Source of the DNA: Hybos culiciformis
Taxonomy: Eukaryota; Arthropoda; Insecta; Diptera; Hybotidae
Direction of reading: 5' to 3'
Length of the DNA: 64,000 nucleotides
Assembly: GCA_964007475.1 (NCBI GenBank)
Contig: OZ023275.1
Coordinates: 18,579,829 to 18,643,828, forward strand
A program made the position numbers and the translations under genes. This document shows, in pieces, positions 26,901 to 38,500 of the stretch (position 1 is the stretch's first letter; each line of letters opens with the position of its first letter). The notes under the pieces are model-generated. The model saw only the letters and a list, made by a program, of their open reading frames with translations. It was not told the DNA's origin and ran no database searches.

Positions 26901-28446
26901 ATTATAAATCCATTTAATTCTTTGAAAAAAAAAATACATTATTTTTTTATAGAAAGAATAATAATAATTTAAACAAATAAAAACCATTTAAAAAAAAATT
27001 TATTATTAATAATTACATAAAAACGTACATTATATACTTACAAAGGCAACATTTGTAACAGGAAATGTAAACATGGACCAAAATTTCAAGTTAAAAGCAA
27101 TAAAAAAAATTAAACAAACAAAAATTTTTCAATTTTCTATTTTATCGATTGACATATTATACATATATGCAAAAATTATTTTAGTTTTAAATATATTATA
27201 TGAATTTTTATTATTTTAACCTGAATCTGTAATAATCATTCATAAATTATGTGAAATCCACAAAAAAAATATGTTACCAAAGCTTTAAGAAATATATTGT
27301 TTAATTGACTTGACCTCTAGATTGTCAAAAATGACGAGTTAAAAAATTAAAGACAACGAAATTCTTGAAATCCAGAAGATATAACGTTCTAGAGTTGTTA
27401 TGAACTTGATTGCTCTCTTGATAGTTTTGAGCGTTTTTTGTTCGCAATTATCCTTTTTGTTATATTATTATGATATACTATATCAAATGAAAAATATAAA
27501 TACATCAAGGTAATGTATATATGATGAAAAGACTGATTATTGCCAAGGGAAGTTAGGCCAATTAAAAGACATGATAGATTGATTATTTAACGAATTGGTA
27601 TTCGACATCAAAAATTGAATTTTAAAATAAAATGTATTCTCAAACAAAATATTCTATGAAATCCTATGAACTACTATACTTACTGAATTTAAAGTTAACG
27701 TGAATTTGACTTATCGTTTTTCATTATTTTACTAATTTCACACATTTTCAATTTTTTTTTTTTTGAAAATCCGCAAAAGAAAATTAAAAAAGTTCTAGTT
27801 GCTTTAAAAAATTTTTTTTTTTTTTTGCTTCCTTATTAAAACATTTTATTTGAAAAATAAAAGTAATTTATTAACTTTAATGCTAAAATACTTCAAGCTT
27901 TTTTTTGCCACACCACAATAGTAAAAAAAAAAACTCAAAAGTTTTAAAATTTTAAATGAGATTTCCAGAATAAGAGAGAGAAAAAAAATAAAAAAAATAA
28001 AACAAATTAGGAAAAATCCACTTAAAATTGTTAAAACTTAAAATTTACGTTCTTCAACTTCAATGAGTAATGGAAACCATAAACCAAAAAAGCCTTATGC
28101 CAAAGAGAAAACTTTTTTTTTTCTTCATATCAGAAGAAATTTTTCATAGAAAAATTAATTTTTGAAATAATCATTCTGTCAGATAATTTCATTAAGAACA
28201 GGCATATAAGTTGCACATCATAGAAAAAAGCGGATCTTTCATCATTTAGAAGCTCCCAACTCTGTAACCGAAAGTATAAATTTGTGAAACAGTTAACAAA
28301 AGTAATTGGCAATAAACACTTATTAATATCTTCTTAACTCTAGTTAACTTTTATCAAACCATCTTTCAGGTTCTTATGCAATATGAAACAGAAAACTTGT
28401 AAACCTTGATGCAAAATATGTATTCTGTTTAGTGCTAAAAAATACT
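23981..28446. other. AT-rich intergenic DNA with one GC-richer open patch
   Basis: Mostly A/T tracts, including a run of 24 T at 25122-25145. Around 24716-24928 base composition is clearly richer in G and C and both strands are open (see findings). A second more complex patch lies around 26030-26650, including an 11-bp direct duplication of ACAATTCATCG near 26105. Neither yields a recognisable protein or repeat family. The 80-residue frame at 26291-26530 is unsupported. Confidence 0.5.
25122..25145. repeat. Run of 24 T
   Basis: The longest pure homopolymer I noticed in the window. It may be the A tail of an old retroposed copy on the minus strand or simple slippage; no adjoining element is recognisable. 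Confidence 0.9.
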
Positions 28447-28452
28447 TTTATT
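28447..28452 (-). terminator. Possible poly(A) signal of the TRPV gene
   Basis: TTTATT on the plus strand gives AATAAA on the coding strand about 70 bases after the stop codon of the TRPV gene. Position and hexamer fit; chance occurrence is common in this composition. Confidence 0.4.
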
Positions 28453-28519
28453 GCCAAAGTTATGGATTTCTAATAAAATTACTATGCTTTTTTAAAATTT
28501 CAAAATAATTTTTAACATT

Positions 28520-31500
28520 TTATGATTCTAAAATTTTATTTATGCTCTGCAGTTCTCTAGTACTCCAAGGTTCCAGTGGATCAGGTGGTGAATCGGATCT
28601 ACCATTTCTTGACGTCGAATACTTCTGAGGAGCTGATTTTCCTCGTTGAGATTTTTTATTTTCACTAGAATTTTCGGGTGATATTCTGCGAAGGTAGAAA
28701 AACATAATAAATATAATTAAGGATATTTGAAAGAATACTTACTTATTTTTGTGTCTTCGTGTCTTTGCACTTTTGCCATTACGTCTTTGTCTTTCAGATT
28801 CGGGTGGCGACCGACGACGTAAATGAAATTCAGTCATTTTTTGTTTAACTTCTTCCACAGTTACAACGTCGTCATCGTCGTCATTCACTGGATTGCTCTT
28901 CTCATCTTCAACTTCTGCTTCAATTTGAATGATTTCATCATTGTTAATGTAAGCTTGATTTGAAAATCCATTCCCAATATCATGATTAATTTGATTAATT
29001 TCCCAAGCAAAATTAAATAATGGAAATCGTTCATCGGGAACAGTTTTAAGTGCAGCAGTTTTTGAAACTGCAGATTTTGCACGTCTTAATAAGGAAATCT
29101 TTCCTAGTACAGGTCTTTCAATAAAGCCATCACTATCTTCAGTATCGTCCAACGCTTCAAGTTTTCTATAAAATGCGCGCTCAATTTCAGGATCAAGTTT
29201 GGGTTCTGTAAACATCGCCTGCAAGTTTGTGATTTCTGTTCCTGGATCGGGGCCCGCATTTATTTGAGGTTTTAAAGGTCCAACACCAGGTTGTGTTGAA
29301 AGCGCAATGGCTTTTTTTTGTTGTTCTTCACTCAAAACTGATGCTTGATTGGCTAAGTTCTTTACATTTGATATATAATTTTGATCTGTTGGTGATGGAA
29401 TTTCTGATATCAATACTAACTCTCTTAACGGATCCACTATGGTACTTGGACTAGCAGTTGCAGTTGTTCCAGCACTTGCAAGTTTGGCAGCTGCTGCTGA
29501 TTTACCTTTCTTTTTCAGTTTAGGATCTTCAATAAATGTTTCTTTCGGTAAATCTGGAGAAATCAAGATGTCTTGAGTAAAGGACATAACATTCATGGCA
29601 GTTCCAATAGCACTATTATTTTCAATGTAAATATTGTAAGGATCTTTATGTTTCTTTTTCGATACTTTTGTTGGGCTTGTGATAGAGGCTCGACCCCACA
29701 TCATTCTACGCATTTCTTCGCCGGTCATACCACGTTTTTTCAATGCTTGTAGGGTTACCCGTCCAACTCGCTATTTAATTTACAGATTTTAGTACAATAT
29801 ATTTGACATTTTTTAAATGTATAGGTTACCTTCCAATTGTTTACAGCTCCCTTTCGTTGCTTAGCTCGAGTTTTACTTTTACTTTTTATTACCATAACAC
29901 CTCTTTGCTCCAGTCCAGAATCAGCGCTAGGTAATGGAATAGAATATGCTTCTAAATAATTTTTTGCATCGTTTTGAGGAACCGCTCGCTCTAATGTGAC
30001 CACAATTTTAGCCCACTTCAAAATAAATTTTATATAAATTATTCAGTTAGCATTTAAAAAATGATTTACCTGTTTCATCCACTCTTTTTCAGATTGTTCA
30101 ATAACATGTGCATAAGTATTACCCATCATAGCAATTAACATGTTGAGAAGAAGAATTGGTACAAAAATCATGAATATTACAAATACGGTTTTTGATAAAT
30201 TTGGATAAGTAGTTTGATTAAGATCTTGATACTATGAAAGAAGTTATTAAATCTAAGTTATATTGAAGTTTAATGTAAACACTATCTACTTACGCTGTAA
30301 TCACCTAATGTTGTTTGGAAAAGGGCCATCCAGGTGCTAGCATAGTTGTTAAATAATGTTGATTCGACCTGTGAATGACCCTTGAATAAAAAATAAAACG
30401 CCTGGGAGAAACCAAACAGAACTATTGTGTAAATTATTCCGAACGTGAACATGTCTCCTGTTAACATTGAATATATCATGGTAACAAATGGACCGGTCAA
30501 TCGGATAGCCCTAAAATTGAAAAATCTCTATCAATGACTCTGAAAGTTTAAATAACTGTTAAAAAATTTCCAAATTACAAAAATAGGTACGAGTTTCTTA
30601 GTTTTAAATTACAGTCTTGTAAAAAATATTCTTACCCAGCAAAAAACATCAACAAAAACCAACTTCCTGGCACAGCAAATACTAAAAGAGACTCTTCTGT
30701 TTCCTTATCTCCGAAGATACGACAGGGAATACAACAAATAATTAATATGTTAGAAACCAGAAATATTGCTTTAGCTGGGGCATGACCCTTTAATTAAAGA
30801 TTAAAACAAAAATATTTTAATATCAATGTAAATATACACTGTACAATGTACATGTACTCTTCATTAGTATACCAGTTGTTTCAGAAATGCTGATAGACCT
30901 TGATTTCTTAATTCGTCACCTTGTTGAAAAATTAAAAAGCTTAAAACACCACATATTGTTGCCATTTCCGCACAATATCTGACAACAGTAGTAATATCCA
31001 TACCTTCATCTTCTTTTTTATGTTCACCTTTTCCATTTTCATCATCATCATCGTCACTATCAATATTAGCTGGTCGAAGATACACTGATGCTGACATAAA
31101 AAACAAGTGTACAAATAAAATAAGTAATCGTTTGAGAAACTGATTTTGTGCAAAAGTTTTCCATTTCTCCTCCAATAATCTTTGAATGATACCACCATCC
31201 AGCATATCCAGATGCTCTTCTTTTGTTCCATTCAAAATGATGAAAAGTGCTGAGTTCCAGTCTAAAATTAAAGTGTTTTGGTTCAAAGATAACATCAAAA
31301 ATTCATAATATGTAAAATTAATTCAACATACTGGTTCTGCCGTCAGGAAGTAGTGTATCCAAAGCGTTCAGAGGATATCCTGAACAAGTAATGTTACTGT
31401 ATCTCCAAAATTCTCTCGAAGACAATTCCAACATTTCACGAAATACTTCAGCACGACCCAACTTACAAGCCAGTGTTAATGGCGTAAGACCTTGATCATT

Positions 31501-32585
31501 TGCAATTCCGTTTCGTGCAGGTGTTTTCGGATGTCGTAGAGCGTATCCAAACATATCCTAAAAACAGATATATCTGTAATTTTACAATAAATTTAGTAAA
31601 ATACAAATCTAGACTTACCAGTTTATCACAAACAACAACCATGTGTAGAATCATATTTCCGAAGGTATCTTGTGCATCAGGCTCAGCACCACAGTCAATT
31701 AGAAGATTGTAAACACTTTCGTTGGCACAACAAGCTGCCCACGCCAATGGATATTCTCCTAAATATGCCAAACCTTCATAATCCGTATATTTCACTGGAT
31801 CATTTCTTTGCTGATCACGGGGTAAAAAGAAACTACCAATTGCTCGCTGATTAATAAGTGCTCCTGCTTCAACCAAATCAGCAACTAGTTCATTATTGCT
31901 ATAAGCTATAGATAAATGTAAAGCACTTGCACCCAGGTATTCTTCACCTTCCATTACATCCAAAGCTAAACAAGGAAATACTCTTAATAATATTCGAGCA
32001 AGTTTTGTGTGCACTTTTGTATCGCATATAATTAAAACATGCAATAGACTTTCTCCTAAAGCACCACGATATTGCATTTGCCAACAAGCTTTATGATCAA
32101 CCCATTTGCCAAGGGGATCATGAGATGACAATGATGCTTCAATAGGAATAACAACAGCATTATTGTCCCGATATTTCCATCTTAAAAATTCCGCTCTATT
32201 TATAACTTGTCCTTTACCATTATTATACATAAAAACCCCAAACTGTTCACGAATCAGTTGCTCAACAGCAATTTGCCCACCCGAATTTATGGCATCAATT
32301 AAATCACCTCCTAGAATGAAAAAAAAAAGTTAAAATGAAGAATTATGTTTTGTCAAATATTCGATATTCTATCTGAAACACAAGAAATTTTTGTATTAAA
32401 TGAAACCACGACAAAATTTTATTTTATTACATCATTTTGGAAATTTTACCCCTTTTATAGTTTGCCAATTTATAAAGAAGACATTTATTAGCACTAGCAG
32501 AAGATTGTGAAATAACTTGATCCAAAATTGCTCCAGGTTTTAACTCTGGTTTCTTTTTTCTGCAACAATTTTTGAAGAATCTCAT
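28520..32585 (-). CDS. iav: TRPV-type ankyrin cation channel, probably Inactive (ten exons, 1117 aa)
   Basis: Chordotonal-neuron TRPV subunit; Inactive and Nanchung form a ciliary Ca2+-permeable channel for hearing and proprioception in Drosophila. Minus-strand exons: 32585-32450, 32310-31619, 31557-31332, 31261-30873, 30787-30636, 30510-30294, 30231-30070, 30015-29830, 29770-28743 and 28685-28520; 3354 nt in all. An in-frame TAA upstream supports the ATG. Ankyrin repeats cover about residues 128-315. S1 lies near 396-413, S2 444-463, S3 487-505, S4 514-531 and S5 552-574; the pore loop ends in TTLGDY (598-603) and S6 is about 618-640. A basic stretch (700-735) could bind calmodulin. A roughly 475-residue charged tail follows S6. 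The length is close to Drosophila Inactive (about 1120) rather than Nanchung (about 830), as I recall them; this decides the symbol, and Nanchung remains possible. Confidence 0.93.
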
Positions 32586-35500
32586 ATTTTTTAGACAATA
32601 TAACAAATTTTACTTAAAACTAATATAACTTTTCTGGTCGTATTTTATTTTATTTTTTTTTAATTAAAGTTTGATCAATATTTTATGTTCTTTGCAGGAA
32701 AAATTTCATGACGCAAGTTAGTTACCAGTTACTATCAACTAATAAATAATCAAATAAAATTAAAAAATATGATTATTATATAATTTAACAAAATTTTTGA
32801 AAAGCGAGTGGTAATTTTTTTGCAAATTTGAAATTAGGCTTATTTTAGACAAATTTATATTAATTTATCAAATTTGTGATGATAATTATAGTTGGATTAT
32901 TTTAAATTTTTAATTTCTTTTTATTTGGTAGAGAAACTAACAACATAAATGTCCAAGAACAAATTTACATAAAAATAATTATTGTGTAACAGATATTAGC
33001 AATAAAATAATTAACCTACAGAAACAAACTATGCTAACTTTTCTATAAAAATAATTTATATTTAGGTGCACATAATATAATAAAAAATTAATTTGATTGC
33101 GATAATAAAAATTTTATCCTAGGAATAACTTTTAAATTTTAATATTTCATTGAAGTTCTGTATAACATTTTTTTTATCAAAATATATTATTACTGAATGC
33201 TGAATTCTAATTTTCTAATAACATTAAAACTAATATTTTTATATATTATAAATTTATACAAACTTTTATATATAAAACTATAAATTCATCTGAACATTGG
33301 TATATCTATTTCATATAAATCTATGACTATTTCCATACATATACTACTATAGCAAAGTAAATCTATCTGTTTATTTAGACATCACCTATACGTATATTAT
33401 ATAAAATGTATACATACCTAGTTAAAAAAAAAAACAATTTCAAATAATAATAATGAAATTAAAATATCAAAATAATAAATTAAATGGATAACATGTCGTA
33501 TTTTTGGGTAATGTATAACGCACATATTTTGATATAACGAAAAATTATGATTAAATTGTGACCATTATAATATTTTTTTTACATTCTTTTGAATTATCAG
33601 ATACATTATCTAATATTAAAATTGATTTCATGGTATAAATTTTAAAATATTAAATAGAAAAATGAAAATTATACTAAACATATATATTATATGCATGCAT
33701 TGAACATATATAATTTAGCCAGCAATGTCATGAGAATTTTAAATGCAACAATTTAATGTCCCTCACAGAAATAAAAACATAAACATTGTGATGTTGTTAG
33801 TAAAAATATTTTTTGTTTATTTATCTGGAAAAAATAAATTCTTTATTTATTTTTTTTTGTTGTCATTTTGTCTACCGTCGTGATGTTATTAGAAGCGCAG
33901 CATTTGATCTATCAATTAGTTAGTGTATTGAAAAATGTTTATTTATTACAAAGCTTTTATTAACCACTTATCGTAATAAAAGTACTTTGGTTGTTTTTTT
34001 TTTATTAAACTCCAAATTACTTTAAATTTCTTTATATGAATATTGTAAACTTAATAAACTTGTTGTAAATAATTTAAAATGTTAATTTTCAAATTCCTTG
34101 TTGACAAAAATCTAATTTAATTCTTGTAGCTTTAAAAAAGTATTAACATTATGTAAGTGTAGACCGCTCAAAAAAACTTAGTTAAATATATAAGAAATAT
34201 AAATATATGAAAACCATATATTCGACTTAATAGCGAATTCGATAAAAACATTATTTACATTACACAAATTGTATCCATCACTATCGAATGTATCTCACAT
34301 CATTATATAGTGCATTTTAATTTTCAGCTAATAAGTTAACATTGATTTACATTATTTTGGAAAAATATTTTTTAAAGTAAATTGTACAATAATAATAATA
34401 AAAACATATGTATATTCATACAACATTATACGGGAATCAGAAATGTGGAAATTTGTATAGTGCTCACACTATTGCTTACAAATTTTCAAATTTAGAGAAG
34501 CATTAAAAAAAAAAAAAAATTTAATGATTTATTTTTCAAATCCCTTCAGGATAAATTTTCTTAGAATAAGGAAAAAGAAAGACAAAAAAAAAAAACACAG
34601 AAAAACTAACTTCTACATTCTTCAGAACATTCAACAAATGTTAGAAATAAAAGAAATTTCAAACTATTTTAAATTTTTCATATCTTAACACTTAAATTGC
34701 ACTTCATTACAATACAATTATGTTACAAATACTTTATTTGTGGCTTGTTAACATTTCAGGCACTACAGGGTGATTATGTGAACAGTTGATTAAGTTTTGG
34801 TATATGTTATTGATATATGTTTAAGAATTTTAAACAAAAATGTATTTATTTTTCGTTTTTTGATTAAAAATTCAGGTTAATAATATTTTCTAATTATCTT
34901 TACATCAATTTCCATACTTTGAATATATTCGTAATATATTATTAAGCATATTTTACGGAGAACTTTTGTTTCTATCACTCCCTTCAAAAATTAATATAAA
35001 TAAAAAATTAAATTTATAAAATTACTAAAATTTAAACATTTATGTGTTGTAAGAAAGTTGTAAACCTGTTTCAAAAATCAATACAAAAAGAATTCAATTA
35101 ATTATTATTGCTTAGGTATTACAACTAAAGTAATTAAAGCAAAAATGTTTTATGAAATATCTTGTCAAATTTTTTATTTTATTTTTTTTTTCTAAAAAGA
35201 CTTTTGCAACAAAAATCGAAAATAATATAAAAATTGCATATAAGAAATAGAAATAAATATTTTATAACTTTTTCCTTAAAGGATGAGATCCAAAAAATAC
35301 AAAAAAAAAATAACATTAAAGAATATTGTTCTTGTACAATAATAATTTATGTGCAAATATGTAGCAAGTGGAAAATTGGAAAATCTTTCATAAATTTTCT
35401 TTTTTTTTGCCAGCTACTACTCCCCGGAAAAGTAATAAAAAGAAATCTTATAACAATTGTTATTATGCTATCAAAATGTAATTTTTATCAAGAAAAAAGA

Positions 35501-38500
35501 AAAAATAAAAATAATAAGATGATTTAAGAAAAAAATTATGAAATTTATATTAAATAGAAATCTTTAAGGAAAAGAAAGCCAATAAAATATTATTTTATTA
35601 TTTCAATCGATTTTATATATGAAATATTTTGAATTCTTTAAATTTTAAATTATTTTTTCTTTTCTTAATGGTTTCAAATTTTTGGTATATTTGGATTGTA
35701 ACTTGTTATATGACTGTTGTATTTATTTACAATTTCAGATATGAATGCTAATAATTGCTAAAAAAAAACTCAGCATCGTTTAATGAAATTCATAAATTAA
35801 GTAGTTATCCATTTTTCGAAGAGAGCTTAAATTTTTCTTACTGGTTGTGTCCTGGTACGATTTTATTAAAGAAAAATCACGAATCATTCCTATATTGTAC
35901 TGTAGACACTAGCATACACCAAAGAAAATATAAGGATTAAGAAGTGAAACGATCAAACATTTTTTTTTTGACCTAACTATTTTTAGTTGTATTTGTCACT
36001 AATATTTAATTTATAAATTCATTATAAAAATTTAAAATAAATTTTGATGACGCGTTTAAATCCCAATTTTCATATAAAATTAAAATAAAAAAAAAAAGTA
36101 TGATATCCTTGTCTAAAATTATTTTTATTCTGCGTTTCCCTTCTTAGTACTTCTATTTTCTTTGCTTCAACTTAAACTATAAAAAGTATTAACTGCTCTC
36201 AAAGTTTAAGTATGGTCTGTATAAGCAAAACCTTATAACAAAATAAGAATAAAATTTTTGTTCATTACTCTACAATGCTGAGGTGAATCAGCGATTCTCA
36301 TAGAATGCTTTTAATATCTTTAAAACTTAAACTTTTATTTATTTTTTAAAAATAATTTACCAGAAATAAAATTATTCAGATAAAGTATTTGAAAAAAAAA
36401 ATTAATTTTCAAACAATCTAAGCGTCTTATAATAATTATTCTTTTAAAACTATATTTTTGAAGCTTAGGGTAATCGCTCACTTTTTAAGCCAAAATCTAA
36501 TATTAAAAAACAAAATCAATTAATGAATGTAAAAACAGTAAAATACAAAACAAATATGAAATTTTGAGAGCATCTTTACTAAAAAAAAAAAAAACTCACA
36601 AGAAAAAACAAAGTAATTGTTTTTAATTTCAACATTGAAAAACAATTTTCATTTTACTTGAAAAAATAATTCATTATAACATAGTTGAGTAAACAAAATT
36701 TTAAAGAAAATCTCATTATTATTTTAATGGTCTTAATTTTTTTTTTTTTTATTTTTTATTTTCATTTTTGTGTTGTTTTTCATTCTTTATAAAAACTTGA
36801 AAACAGTTTGTAATGGGTTGTAATAGTTTTAATGAGAAAATATTCGACAAATTTGAATGTAATTGCAATTAAAAAGAGTTTTTTCGGGAATAATTTTTCA
36901 TCCATTTATCTCATCGTTTTTTTTTTTTTTGTAATTTAAATACAAAAAAATTATCTAACATTTAATAGAATAACGAGTTATGTACGTGATATTGAATTTA
37001 TTAGGTTCTATAGAATTTTTAATATTAATTTTATTAGACTAACTTTAAAGTAACAGCGAATAACGTTAGAATTGTGAGGTAATAGAGATGTTTACATCGA
37101 ACTGGAATATAAAACCGCATCACATTGGTTAAGAAAACATAAATTAGTTGGAGCCGAAAAAACTTTCAAGAGCTTTTTAAAACTAAATTATAGTCAAATA
37201 TAGAGCATAGATCTAAAACCTATCTAAAATATATGTTCAACTATAGCAAGAAGAACGAATCGCTGAAACTTTAACATTAAATTAAAAATTTTTTAAACTG
37301 TGCAAATTGTCATCTGAATTTAAATAACTTCATCACAATCAAGGTACGTTTGTCTACATTTTTTTTTTCCTTCTTAACAGAATTTTTTCAGTCTGTTAAA
37401 ATGTCATTCATTAAGTAAATTTTCTTCTAGATATATTTAAAGTTATATAATAAAATGCTACATTTCAAGATATTTAAATCCAAATTTTACATTTATTTAT
37501 TAAAATTCATGAACAAAAAAAAAATCAATAAATCTTTTAAAACGATTATTTTGAATTTCAAATTATATATACATTTTTTTATTATCAAAACATTTCAAAA
37601 GCTGTAAATAACATTTTATTAGACACAACATGTTATTTATAGGTTTAATACCTTTATTTGCCCTTAAGAAAAAGTGTTATAAAAAAATCAAGGACAATTT
37701 AAAAATATATATAATAAAGTGTTTAAAGAATTATGTTTTTTTTTTAGTAAATGGCTAGTTTATTTAAATACATTTTTAAAGGTTATGCAAACATTTTTTT
37801 TAAATTTACTATAGAATTTGTCTAACTAATATACTAGGTAGAATTTACGTCAATTTGTTCAATATCAATCTGTACTGCAATCCTTTAAAATAAACTGCAA
37901 TATTGCTAAAAAAAAACATAATCAATGACGGCAATTACAATTTTCAAAAATTCGTGAAGAACTTTAATTCATCTAAACAATCTTATATTAAGTGTAATTT
38001 ATTTCGGTTAGTCAGTACCTTTTAAGCAACATTATATTATTCACTTTTTTCTTCAAATTCTTTCGTTACAGAATTTTATATAGTGTAATAATAAGGCCAT
38101 TAGAATGAATAAAATAAAAAAAAAAGTCATATTAATTATTTTCTGAAAAGTCTAAAATAAAACCAAAATACATAATACATATATATATATATATGGTGAA
38201 CACAAATTTTCTATACACTGACATGTGTTTTTGTAATTACGGGATAAACAAAACTAGTTGTGTAACCAAATGGATTATAGATTATAGTATATTTTAAAGT
38301 ATTCTGGCTTTTGGGGATTTTGTTTTAGATATTATATATGTATATAATTATCTATAGGAATGTTGAATATTTAAATGTGTAAAATATATATTTAGATAGA
38401 AAAAGCCAATTTTAAAGTAGAATATGGTATTATTGGTATTTTATTTTAATATCAAATTAAAAATTCATTTTATATAGAAAATCTATGATCACATTGTTGT

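Noticed and set aside
28130..28312. 60-codon minus-strand frame downstream of the TRPV stop as an extra exon
   Set aside because: The channel already ends at 28520 with a plausible poly(A) signal at 28447-28452, and no acceptor-donor pair links it in phase to a conserved segment.
28739..29743. Treating the 334-codon frame as a separate gene
   Set aside because: It begins inside an exon at a TTG and joins in phase to conserved channel exons upstream and to the last exon downstream; it is the cytoplasmic tail of the TRPV channel.
31500..31854. Plus-strand open frames opposite the ankyrin exons
   Set aside because: Shadows of the channel coding sequence on the other strand.
28520..32585. Naming the channel Nanchung outright
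   Set aside because: Motifs are shared by both insect TRPV paralogues; the 1117-residue length favours Inactive, so Nanchung is kept as the alternative rather than the call.
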